A stretch of DNA of 64,000 nt from Nocardioides pocheonensis (GTDB lineage Bacteria; Actinomycetota; Actinomycetes; Propionibacteriales; Nocardioidaceae). Within the stretch, counting starts at the first letter, position 1. Every line of letters starts with the position of its first letter. The notes beneath the pieces are model-generated. The model did no database searches, was not told the DNA's origin, and saw nothing but the letters and a program-made list of their open reading frames with translations. A program made the position numbers and the translations under genes. This document shows, in pieces, positions 41,129-48,107 of this stretch. The stretch lies in assembly GCF_003725535.1 (NCBI RefSeq), contig NZ_RJSF01000005.1, positions 1-64,000 on the forward strand, given 5' to 3'.

Positions 41129-42472
41129 ATGACGCTCACCGAAGGAACGCCGCAGGCCAGCGAGCACGCCGACCTCGACGACCTGACCTACCAGCTCGAC
41201 CGCGCCCACGTGTTCCACTCCTGGTCGGCCCAGGCCGCGCTGCACCCGTTGGTGCTCGCCGGCGGCTCGGGGTGCCGGGTGCACGACCACGCGGGCCGCA
41301 GCTACCTGGACTTCTCCAGCCAGCTGGTCAACCTGAACATCGGCCACCAGCACCCCAAGGTGGTCGCCGCGATCGTGGAGCAGGCCCAGACCCTGGCGAC
41401 GGTCGCACCGCAGCACGCCGTGCGGGCCCGCGGGGAGGCGGCGAAGCGGATCACGGCCCGCGCGCCCGACGGACTGAACAAGGTGTTCTTCACCAACGGC
41501 GGCGCCGACGCCAACGAGAACGCGATCCGGATGGCCCGGTTGCACACCGGGCGCGACAAGGTGCTCTCGACGTACCGGTCCTACCACGGCAACACCGGCG
41601 CCGCGGTGGTCGCGACCGGCGACTGGCGCCGGATCCCGAACCAGTACGCCCGCGCCCACGTGCACTTCTTCGGCCCGTACCTCTACCGCAGCGAGTTCTG
41701 GTCGGCGACCGCCGAGCAGGAGTCCGAGCGCGCGCTGCACCACCTGCGCCGCGTGATCGAGGCGGAGGGGCCGAGCAGCATCGCCGCGATCCTGCTCGAG
41801 ACGATCCCGGGCACCGCGGGCATCCTGATGCCGCCGCCGGGCTACCTCGCCGGAGTGCGCGAGCTGGCGAGCAAGCACGGCATCGTGCTGATCCTCGACG
41901 AGGTGATGGCCGGCTTCGGCCGCACCGGCGACTGGTTCGCCTTCGACGCCTACGACGTCGTGCCCGACCTGATCACCTTCGCCAAGGGCGTGAACTCCGG
42001 CTACGTGCCGGCCGGCGGCGTGATCATCGCCGACCACATCGCCGCCGACTTCGACGACACCGTGTTCCCCGGCGGGCTCACCTACTCCGGCCACCCGCTC
42101 GCGATGGCCGCGATCGTGGCGGCGCTGGACGCGATGGAGGAGGAGGGCATCGTCGAGAACGCCGCCACCGTCGGGCGTGACCACATCGGCCCGGCGCTCG
42201 CCGGACTCGCCGAGAAGCACGAGATCGTCGGCGAGGTGCGCGGCACCGGCGTCTTCTGGGCCCTCGAGCTGGTCGCCGACCGCGAGACCCGCGAGCCGGT
42301 GAGCGGCGCGGTGATGGCCCGGGTCAAGTCCGAGCTGCTCGCCCGCAACCTGCTCGCGTTCACCGCCGACAACCGGATCCACGTGGTCCCGCCCTGCATC
42401 GTCACGCCCGCCGAGGTGGCCGAGGCCGTCGCGGCGTACGACGAGGTGCTGGGGCTCCCGGACCTCTCCTAG
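41129..42472 (+). CDS. Class III PLP aminotransferase (beta-alanine:pyruvate type)
   Basis: A 447-residue fold type I aminotransferase of class III. Seen: the N-terminal FHSWSAQAALHPLVLAGGSGCRVHDHAGRSYLDF (in parts), FFTNGGADANENAIRMAR (PLP phosphate binding), YRSYHGNTGAA, LILDEVMAGFGRTG (~252-265) with the Asp that pairs with the pyridine N, and the PLP Lys286 in TFAKGVNSGY. It would take the amino group from beta-alanine or beta-aminoisobutyrate, giving malonate or methylmalonate semialdehyde, the substrate of the dehydrogenase coded next. GGAAGGACAACGAGAA precedes the ATG at 41129. Confidence 0.9.
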   Translation: MTLTEGTPQASEHADLDDLTYQLDRAHVFHSWSAQAALHPLVLAGGSGCRVHDHAGRSYLDFSSQLVNLNIGHQHPKVVAAIVEQAQTLATVAPQHAVRARGEAAKRITARAPDGLNKVFFTNGGADANENAIRMARLHTGRDKVLSTYRSYHGNTGAAVVATGDWRRIPNQYARAHVHFFGPYLYRSEFWSATAEQESERALHHLRRVIEAEGPSSIAAILLETIPGTAGILMPPPGYLAGVRELASKHGIVLILDEVMAGFGRTGDWFAFDAYDVVPDLITFAKGVNSGYVPAGGVIIADHIAADFDDTVFPGGLTYSGHPLAMAAIVAALDAMEEEGIVENAATVGRDHIGPALAGLAEKHEIVGEVRGTGVFWALELVADRETREPVSGAVMARVKSELLARNLLAFTADNRIHVVPPCIVTPAEVAEAVAAYDEVLGLPDLS

Positions 42473-42483
42473 CCAACTCACCA

Positions 42484-42556
42484 GGTTTCGACCCTTCGAG
42501 GCTCGCAAGCTCGCACCTCAGGACAAGGGCGAAGCGCTCCTCGCACCTCAACCACC
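42484..42556. repeat. Composite palindromic-family repeat
   Basis: In the 102-base gap between aminotransferase and dehydrogenase, a rearranged copy: GGTTTCGACCCTTCGAGGC, then TCGCAAGCTCGCACCTCA, then a second partial unit CTCCTCGCACCTCAACCACC. It looks like two repeats joined or one repeat interrupted by GGACAAGGGCGAAGCG. Not coding. Confidence 0.65.
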
Positions 42557-42574
42557 CGCACTGGAGGGAAACCC

Positions 42575-44074
42575 ATGAACGACCAGAACATCCTCGATCA
42601 CTGGATCAACGGCGGCCCGTCCGCCGGCACGGGCACGCGCACCGGCGACGTCTACGACCCCGCGAAGGGCATCGTGCAGAAGCAGGTGCGATTCGCGTCC
42701 GCCGGAGACGTGGACACCGCGGTGGCAGCGGCAGCCAAGGCCTTCGGCGACTGGGGGCAGAGCTCGATCGCCCGCCGCCAGCAGGTGATGTTCGCCTTCC
42801 GCGAGCTGCTCAACAGCCGCAAGGGCGAGCTCGCCCAGATCCTCACCGCCGAGCACGGCAAGGTGCTCTCCGACGCGGCCGGCGAGATCGCCCGCGGCCT
42901 GGAGGTCGTCGAGTTCGCCTGCTCCCTGCCGCACCTGACCAAGGGCGCGTTCAGCGAGCAGGTCTCGACCGACGTCGACGTCTACACCCTCAAGCAGCCG
43001 GTGGGCGTCGTCGGCATCATCAGCCCGTTCAACTTCCCGGCGATGGTGCCGATGTGGTTCTTCCCGATCGCGATCGCCACCGGCAACACCGTGGTGCTCA
43101 AGCCGAGCGAGAAGGACCCGTCGGCGGCGAACTGGATGGCCGAGCTGATGGCCGAGGCCGGCCTGCCCGCGGGCGTCTTCAACGTCGTGCACGGCGACAA
43201 GGAGGCCGTCGACGCGCTGCTGGTGCACCCCGACGTCGCCTCGATCTCGTTCGTCGGCTCGACCCCGATCGCGAAGTACGTCTACGAGACCGGCACGGCC
43301 CACGGCAAGCGGGTCCAGGCGCTCGGCGGCGCCAAGAACCACATGCTGGTGCTGCCCGACGCCGACCTCGACCTGGTCGCCGACGCCGCGGTGAACGCCG
43401 GCTTCGGCTCGGCCGGCGAGCGGTGCATGGCGATCAGCGTGGTGCTCGCGGTCGACACGATCGCCGACCCGCTGATCGAGAAGATCACCGAGCGGATGGC
43501 CACGCTGAAGACCGGCGACGGCCGGCGCTCGTGCGACATGGGCCCGCTGATCACGCGCGAGCACCGCGACAAGGTGGCGTCGTACGTCGACCAGGCGAGC
43601 ACCGACGGGGCCACCGTGGTCGTCGACGGGCGCGACGTCGAGGTCGACGGCGAGCCGGACGGCTTCTGGCTCGGGCCGACCCTGATCGACCAGGTGCCGA
43701 CCACGTCGAAGGTCTACACCGACGAGATCTTCGGCCCGGTGCTGTCCGTGGTGCGGGTCTCGGGCTACCCCGAGGGCCTCGAGCTGATCAACTCCGGTCC
43801 GTACGGCAACGGCACCGCGATCTTCACCAACGACGGCGGCGCTGCCAGGCGCTTCCAGCGCGAGGTGGAGGCCGGCATGGTCGGCGTCAACGTGCCGATC
43901 CCGGTGCCGGTCGCCTACCACTCCTTCGGCGGGTGGAAGGGATCGCTGTTCGGCGACGCCAAGGCCTACGGCCCGCACGGCGTGGAGTTCTTCACCCGCG
44001 AGAAGGCGGTCACCGCCCGCTGGCTCGACCCCAGCCACGGCGGCCTCAACCTCGGCTTCCCGCAGCACTCCTGA
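42575..44074 (+). CDS. mmsA: CoA-acylating methylmalonate-semialdehyde dehydrogenase
   Basis: A 499-residue aldehyde dehydrogenase of the MmsA class, turning malonate or methylmalonate semialdehyde plus CoA into acetyl- or propionyl-CoA with release of CO2. Seen: HWINGGPSAGTG at the start, QPVGVVGIISPFNFPAMVPMWFFPIAIATGN (in parts; Rossmann), KPSEKDPSAANWMAEL, VGSTPIAKYVYETG, KNHMLVLPDAD and catalytic Cys284 in GSAGERCMAIS. As in other MmsA enzymes the usual general-base Glu is absent, which favours CoA as acceptor. It ends the operon and completes the beta-amino acid route. CTGGAGGGAAACCC precedes the ATG at 42575. Confidence 0.95.
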   Translation: MNDQNILDHWINGGPSAGTGTRTGDVYDPAKGIVQKQVRFASAGDVDTAVAAAAKAFGDWGQSSIARRQQVMFAFRELLNSRKGELAQILTAEHGKVLSDAAGEIARGLEVVEFACSLPHLTKGAFSEQVSTDVDVYTLKQPVGVVGIISPFNFPAMVPMWFFPIAIATGNTVVLKPSEKDPSAANWMAELMAEAGLPAGVFNVVHGDKEAVDALLVHPDVASISFVGSTPIAKYVYETGTAHGKRVQALGGAKNHMLVLPDADLDLVADAAVNAGFGSAGERCMAISVVLAVDTIADPLIEKITERMATLKTGDGRRSCDMGPLITREHRDKVASYVDQASTDGATVVVDGRDVEVDGEPDGFWLGPTLIDQVPTTSKVYTDEIFGPVLSVVRVSGYPEGLELINSGPYGNGTAIFTNDGGAARRFQREVEAGMVGVNVPIPVPVAYHSFGGWKGSLFGDAKAYGPHGVEFFTREKAVTARWLDPSHGGLNLGFPQHS

Positions 44075-44084
44075 CCTCGACCAC

Positions 44085-44124
44085 CGCTGGTTGAGGCGCG
44101 GTTGCGCAGCAACCGCCTCGAAAC
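44085..44124. repeat. Inverted-orientation palindromic-family repeat
   Basis: CGCTGGTTGAGGCGCG, then GTTGCGCAGCAACCGCC and TCGAAACC. It holds a perfect GCGGTTGC/GCAACCGC stem with a GCA loop (44098-44116) enclosed in a longer GAGG/CCTC stem. It lies just after the dehydrogenase gene and forms a stable hairpin. Confidence 0.75.
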
Positions 44125-44176
44125 CCGGCGAGGCCCGAGGCGCGGACCCTCGGAGGCCCTGACGTGGGGGTTGGTA

Positions 44177-44214
44177 CCGGGCGGGCAACGGCGACGGCGC
44201 CGCTGCCCGCCCGG
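44177..44214 (+). terminator. Probable operon-end terminator hairpin
   Basis: CCGGGCGGGCA and TGCCCGCCCGG form a perfect 11-bp stem around a 16-base loop that itself contains GGCGCC. It lies 100 bases after the mmsA stop and before the convergent minus-strand small genes, so it probably ends the catabolic operon. No U-tract. Confidence 0.65.
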
Positions 44215-44262
44215 GTCGAAGGCGGCGCGGACCGTCGCCGCGCCGCAAGGTCCGGGTGCTCC

Positions 44263-44400
44263 TCAGGTGTCCGACACGTAGGTGACCCGGAACCCCTCGG
44301 CGCACGGGCGACTGCTCACGACCGTGCCGCCGGCCCAGCGGATGGCGACCAGCTCGAGCGCCAGGTCGTCCGCCGGCACGAGCACCGTCCGCCAGGTCAT
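44263..44400 (-). CDS. Small hypothetical protein, coupled to the gene before it
   Basis: A 45-residue protein: MTWRTVLVPADDLALELVAI, then RWAGGTVVSSRPCAEGFRVTYVSDT (read in parts). It looks like a compact alpha/beta piece. Its ATG at 44400 overlaps the stop of the preceding gene by ATGA, so it is translated only if ribosomes reinitiate after that gene. No family is recognised. Its small size and tight coupling suggest it works with, or is part of, the same protein complex. Confidence 0.55.
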   Translation of the reverse strand: MTWRTVLVPADDLALELVAIRWAGGTVVSSRPCAEGFRVTYVSDT

Positions 44401-44705
44401 CGTCGCGCCTGGCTCAGGACCCGGACGCTCCCGCTGACGGCGAGCTTGCCGCGCAAGGGGTTCTCCGAGCGGGTCCGAGTGACGTGGAACCAGCCGTCCC
44501 ACTCCCACGACTCGGGGCCCAGGAAGAAAGGGGCCAGCTGGAGGCGGACGTAGCCCACCTCGCCGTCGGCGTCGACCACACATGTTCCGTCGGTGATCAG
44601 ACGTCCGGCCGGATCCCGCAGGTACTTCTGGTTGCGGACCAGCACCCTCGGGCCCCGGCTCGATGGGCGGACCACGGTCGCCGCCGTCGTCGCATCGGTG
44701 CTCAT
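44397..44705 (-). CDS. Small hypothetical protein
   Basis: A 102-residue protein with an N-terminal Thr/Ala-rich tail (1-25) and then a beta-rich domain: RVLVRNQKYLRDPAGRLITDGTCVVDADGEVGYVRLQLAPFFLGPESWEWDGWFHVTRTRSENPLRGKL (in parts). CGGAGGGGGACGACC is an excellent ribosome binding site before the ATG at 44705. No family is recognised. It forms an overlapping two-gene unit with the 45-residue protein gene. It is convergent with the end of the catabolic operon and divergent from the acyl-CoA dehydrogenase. Confidence 0.65.
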   Translation of the reverse strand: MSTDATTAATVVRPSSRGPRVLVRNQKYLRDPAGRLITDGTCVVDADGEVGYVRLQLAPFFLGPESWEWDGWFHVTRTRSENPLRGKLAVSGSVRVLSQARR

Positions 44706-44914
44706 GGTCGTCCCCCTCCGTCGTGGGCCGCCGGCGCGGCCGGGATGCACTCGATCTTCCGCAGGACGCGGCCCGGACACATCGGGAGAACCACCGAGGT
44801 CACTACGGGGATCGGCTACGTAGGTACTGCGCAAGGACGCGAGGCTGGGGGTGTGTCCGACCGCGTCCCCACCGGGGATCGGCAGATCCTCGGACGTCCT
44901 ACTAGATTGCGAGG

Positions 44915-46084
44915 GTGACCGCGCGACGACTGCTGCCCTCCGACGAAGCCGCCGACCTGCTCAGGCTGGTGCGCGACCTGGCGACCCGTGAGCTGCTGCC
45001 GCGGGCGGCCGAGGCGGAGCGGAACGAGGAGTTCCCGCGCGAGGTGTTCCGGATGCTCGGGCGCGCCGGCCTGCTCGGCCTCCCCTACCCCGAGGAGTAC
45101 GGCGGTGGCGGCCTGCCGTACGAGGTCTACCTGCAGGTCCTCGAGGAGATCGGTTCGGTCTGGTCGAGCGTCGGCGTCGGTGTCTCCGTGCACGCCCTCT
45201 CCTGCTTCGGGCTGGCCACGGCCGGCACGGAGGAGCAGAAGCAGCGCTGGTTGCCGGACATGCTCGGCGGCGAGCTGCTCGGTGCCTACTGCCTCTCGGA
45301 GTCCCACGCCGGCTCGGACCCGGCAGCCATGCGCACGACGGCGCGGCGCGACGGCGACGAGTACGTCCTCAACGGCGCGAAGGCGTGGACCACCCACGGC
45401 GGCCAGGCCGACTTCTACAAGGTGATGGCGCGCACCTCCGAGGCCCGCAACGGCATCTCGTGCTTCCTGGTCCCCGCCGACAGCCCCGGCCTCACCGCCG
45501 ACCCGCCCGAGCAGAAGATGGGGTTGACCGGGTCGACGACGGCGACGATGGTCTTCGACGGCGTCCGGGTCTCCGCCGACCGGCGCCTCGGCGCGGAGGG
45601 TGACGGCCTCAAGATCGCCCTGGCCGGCCTGGACTCCGGCCGGCTCGGCATCGCCGCGGTCGCGACCGGCCTCGCCCAGGGGGCGCTCGACCACGCAGTC
45701 GCCTACGCGAAGGAGCGCGAGACCTTCGGCAGCCGGATCATCGACCACCAGGGGCTGGCGTTCGTGCTCGCCGACATGGAGGCCGCCGTGCAGACCGCCC
45801 GGGCGATGACCCTGCACGCCGCCCGCCTCAAGGACCGGGGCCTGCCGTTCAGCCGCGAGGGCTCGATCGCCAAGCTGGTGGCCACCGACAACGCCATGGC
45901 GGTGACCACGAACGCGGTGCAGGTGCTCGGTGGGTACGGCTACACCCGCGACTTCCCGGTCGAGCGCTTCATGCGCGAGGCGAAGGTCATGCAGATCTTC
46001 GAGGGCACCAACCAGATCCAGCGCATGGTGATCAGCCGGTCGCTGGAGAAGGACTCCCACGGCGGCATCTCCACCGGCGACTGA
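44915..46084 (+). CDS. Acyl-CoA dehydrogenase
   Basis: A 389-residue FAD enzyme of the acyl-CoA dehydrogenase family, forming the 2,3-double bond of acyl-CoA thioesters. Seen: GLPYPEEYGGGGLPYEVYLQVLEEIG (in parts), AYCLSESHAGSDPAAMRTTA (FAD/substrate motif, ~128-147), AKAWTTHGGQADFYKVMAR, and IFEGTNQIQRMVISRSL (~361-377), whose Glu363 is at the catalytic base position of short-chain/butyryl-CoA dehydrogenases. TAGATT lies 6 bases before the GTG at 44915 (leaderless). Chain-length specificity is not deducible. Confidence 0.93.
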   Translation: MTARRLLPSDEAADLLRLVRDLATRELLPRAAEAERNEEFPREVFRMLGRAGLLGLPYPEEYGGGGLPYEVYLQVLEEIGSVWSSVGVGVSVHALSCFGLATAGTEEQKQRWLPDMLGGELLGAYCLSESHAGSDPAAMRTTARRDGDEYVLNGAKAWTTHGGQADFYKVMARTSEARNGISCFLVPADSPGLTADPPEQKMGLTGSTTATMVFDGVRVSADRRLGAEGDGLKIALAGLDSGRLGIAAVATGLAQGALDHAVAYAKERETFGSRIIDHQGLAFVLADMEAAVQTARAMTLHAARLKDRGLPFSREGSIAKLVATDNAMAVTTNAVQVLGGYGYTRDFPVERFMREAKVMQIFEGTNQIQRMVISRSLEKDSHGGISTGD

Positions 46085-46150
46085 CCGCGGGTGGTGAGAT
46101 CCGCGCCATCGGGTACGAGTCGCGGGACATCGGTCGGAGGAGGAGGTTCC

Positions 46151-46372
46151 ATGCCCAGCAAGTCGGCCAACGTGAAGAACGAGGACCAGTACGAAGCCCT
46201 CAAAGACAAGGGGATGTCGAAGCAGCGCGCTGCGAAGATCGCCAACTCCCCGAGCGCCTCCAAGCACGGCGGCGAGAAGAGCCACTCGGGCAGCGGCAAC
46301 AGCTCCCAGGGAGGCACGACCGCGCAGAAGAAGAAGGCCGGTCGCAAGGGCGGGAAGGCCGCCCACCACTGA
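46151..46372 (+). CDS. Small basic DUF7218-like protein
   Basis: A 73-residue Lys/Ser/Gly-rich protein: KNEDQYEALKDKGMSKQRAAKIANSPSASKHGG (in parts), then a Gly/Ser stretch and TAQKKKAGRKGGKAAHH. It matches small actinobacterial proteins, annotated DUF7218 or Ku-like helper proteins, that are often near DUF72 and DNA-repair genes. The first 33 residues can form a helical hairpin; the tail is disordered and could bind nucleic acid. AGGAGGAGGTTCC precedes the ATG at 46151. Confidence 0.78.
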   Translation: MPSKSANVKNEDQYEALKDKGMSKQRAAKIANSPSASKHGGEKSHSGSGNSSQGGTTAQKKKAGRKGGKAAHH

Positions 46373-46395
46373 GCACGCGCGCACCCACCTGCCGG

Positions 46396-47214
46396 GTGGG
46401 GATCTCCGGCTGGACCTACGCGGGCTGGCGCTGCGACTTCTACCCGGCAGGCCTGCCGCACCGGCGCGAGCTCGAGTACGCCGCGGACCGGCTCACCTCG
46501 ATCGAGATCAACGGCTCCTTCTACTCGCTGCAGCGCCCGTCGTCGTACCGGCGCTGGCACGACGAGACCCCGGACGACTTCGTCTTCGCCGTGAAGGGCG
46601 GCCGGTTCATCACGCACATGAAGCGGCTGCGCGACATCGACGCCCCGCTGGCGAACTTCTTCGCCTCCGGCGTGCTGGCCCTCGGGGAGAAGCTGGGGCC
46701 GGTCCTGTGGCAGCTCCCCGAGAACCTCCGCTTCGACGCCGAGGTCCTCGACGCCTTCCTCGGCCGGCTGCCCCGGACCACCGCGGAAGCCGCGGAGGTG
46801 GCGGCCCAGCACGACGAGCGGCTCTCCGGCGACCGGGTCGACACGACCGTGCGGGTCGAGCAGCGGGTCCGGCACGCGGTCGAGGCGCGGAGCAGCACGT
46901 TCGCCACCGAGGAGTTCTACGACGTGCTCGCGACCCACGAGGTGGGCTGCGTGGTGGCCGACACCGCCGGGCGCTGGCCGATGCTCGACCGCCGGACCAG
47001 TGACCTGCGCTACGTGCGCCTGCACGGCGACAAGGAGCTCTACTCCAGCGGCTACACCGACCAGGCGCTGGACCGTTGGGCCGAGCGCTGCCGGGGTTGG
47101 ATGGCCGGCGGCGAGGACGTCGTCGTGTACTTCGACAACGACGCCAAGGGCTTCGCGCCGCACGACGCGGTCAAGTTACTGGCGCGTTTGAGTTGTGACG
47201 ACGCACGCACATAA
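46396..47214 (+). CDS. DUF72 (YecE-like) TIM-barrel protein
   Basis: A 272-residue DUF72 protein. Seen: VGISGWTYAGWRCDFYPAGLPHRRELEYAADRLTSIEINGSFYSLQRPSSYRRWHDETPDDFVFAVKGGRFITHMKRL (in parts), the family core, then the GPVLWQLPENLRFD strand, DTAGRWPM, RYVRLHGDKELYSSGYTD and YFDNDAKGFAPHDAVKL. The conserved acidic and His residues suggest a hydrolase-type active site, but no reaction is known. It begins at the GTG at 46396, 23 bases after the DUF7218-like stop, with which it is usually paired, so the two are probably one operon. Confidence 0.88.
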   Translation: MGISGWTYAGWRCDFYPAGLPHRRELEYAADRLTSIEINGSFYSLQRPSSYRRWHDETPDDFVFAVKGGRFITHMKRLRDIDAPLANFFASGVLALGEKLGPVLWQLPENLRFDAEVLDAFLGRLPRTTAEAAEVAAQHDERLSGDRVDTTVRVEQRVRHAVEARSSTFATEEFYDVLATHEVGCVVADTAGRWPMLDRRTSDLRYVRLHGDKELYSSGYTDQALDRWAERCRGWMAGGEDVVVYFDNDAKGFAPHDAVKLLARLSCDDART

Positions 47215-47244
47215 CAGCGAGGGCTCCGGATCGTTGAGGAGGGC

Positions 47245-47520
47245 ATGAGTCCCTGGTCCGCGATGCCCACCGATTGCCTGCCCACGCTGCGTCGTGCGGT
47301 GGTGGAGCATGCCGGCGACGGGACGGACGTGCGCACCACCGTGCTGAGCCTGTGCATCGAGGCCGTCGCGTTCGCCCGTGAGGGCGAGACCCGGCAGGTC
47401 GGCACCCGTGCCCGGTCGGCGGCGCACCTGCTGCTCGAGCTCACCTGCCCGCAGCTGGACGCCACCTCGCTGCGCGAGCTGTCGATGGCCTGCGAGCGGG
47501 CCGCCGTACGCCGCGGCTGA
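47245..47520 (+). CDS. Small helical protein, paralogue A
   Basis: A 91-residue protein: LRRAVVEHAGDGTDVRTTVLSLCIEAVAFAREGETRQVGTRARSAAHLLLELTCPQLDATSLRELSMACERAAVRRG (read in parts). All helical, with three cysteines (C34, C69, C83 approximately). GTTGAGGAGGGC precedes the ATG at 47245. It is clearly paralogous to the gene at 47807-48079: both share LCxEAVAFARE, RARSAAHLLLxLxCPQL and ACERAAV. No family is recognised. It could be a small metal- or redox-binding protein because the Cys of LCxEA, CPQL and ACERA are shared. Confidence 0.7.
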   Translation: MSPWSAMPTDCLPTLRRAVVEHAGDGTDVRTTVLSLCIEAVAFAREGETRQVGTRARSAAHLLLELTCPQLDATSLRELSMACERAAVRRG

Positions 47521-47523
47521 CGC

Positions 47524-47751
47524 TCACGGCTCGTCGTCGACCTGGTCGGCGTTCCGCGGCAGATCGGACTCGGCCATCGAGCCGCGGTTGGCCACGATCG
47601 CGGCCACCGGAGGGATCACCGCCGCCACGACGCTCATCACCACCGCGGCGGGCACCGACCAGAGCCGCACGAGGTTCCAGGCCAGCAGGATCAGCACGAT
47701 GCAGGTGCCCATCAGCCAGCTGTACGCGCGACGGCGGCGGGCTCGTTCCAC
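47524..47751 (-). CDS. DUF3099-type small membrane protein
   Basis: A 75-residue protein with two transmembrane helices: RRRRAYSWLMGTCIVLILLAWNLV (in parts) and RLWSVPAAVVMSVVAAVIPPVAAIVANRG (in parts), then an acidic tail AESDLPRNADQVDDEP. This matches the small DUF3099 family of actinobacteria. TACGGT lies 6 bases before the GTG at 47751, so the message is probably leaderless. It is nested between two paralogous genes on the opposite strand. Confidence 0.82.
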   Translation of the reverse strand: MERARRRRAYSWLMGTCIVLILLAWNLVRLWSVPAAVVMSVVAAVIPPVAAIVANRGSMAESDLPRNADQVDDEP

Positions 47752-47806
47752 CCCTCGACCGTACGCCGGCCGTGACGTCCCACCCGGGTCGGTCGTTGGA
47801 CCAGGC

Positions 47807-48079
47807 ATGGCAACCGGCGACACCCGAGAGGCTCTGGAGGAGCTGGCGCGCGTCATCGAGGCGCACGCCGCTGCTCATGGGCCGGTGACGCACACCCGGG
47901 TGCTCGACCTGTGCGCCGAGGCGGTGGCCTTCGCCCGCGAGGCGCTGCCTGCGGAGGTGCCGGTGCGTGCCCGGTCGGCCGCGCACCTGCTGCTCGACCT
48001 GGTCTGCCCACAGCTCGGGCCCGACGCCGTCGGCCGGGTCGCGGCGGCCTGCGAGCGCGCCGCCGTGCAGCTGGCCTGA
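47807..48079 (+). CDS. Small helical protein, paralogue B
   Basis: A 90-residue helical protein, paralogue of 47245-47520: ALEELARVIEAHAAAHGPVTHTRVLDLCAEAVAFAREALPAEVPVRARSAAHLLLDLVCPQLGPDAVGRVAAACERAAVQLA (read in parts). The shared segments are LCAEAVAFARE, VPVRARSAAHLLLDLVCPQL and ACERAAV. It begins at the ATG at 47807 (no strong Shine-Dalgarno sequence, GACCAGGC upstream). It is divergent from DUF3099 and convergent with the PAP2 gene. Function unknown. Confidence 0.7.
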   Translation: MATGDTREALEELARVIEAHAAAHGPVTHTRVLDLCAEAVAFAREALPAEVPVRARSAAHLLLDLVCPQLGPDAVGRVAAACERAAVQLA

Positions 48080-48107
48080 GCCGACCGCCGGCCCGTTCGA
48101 CGGGCGG

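Noticed and set aside
44917-46084. Link of the acyl-CoA dehydrogenase with the pyrimidine operon
   Set aside because: A terminator hairpin and an opposite-strand gene pair lie between them, and the gene has its own promoter; no evidence of a shared pathway.
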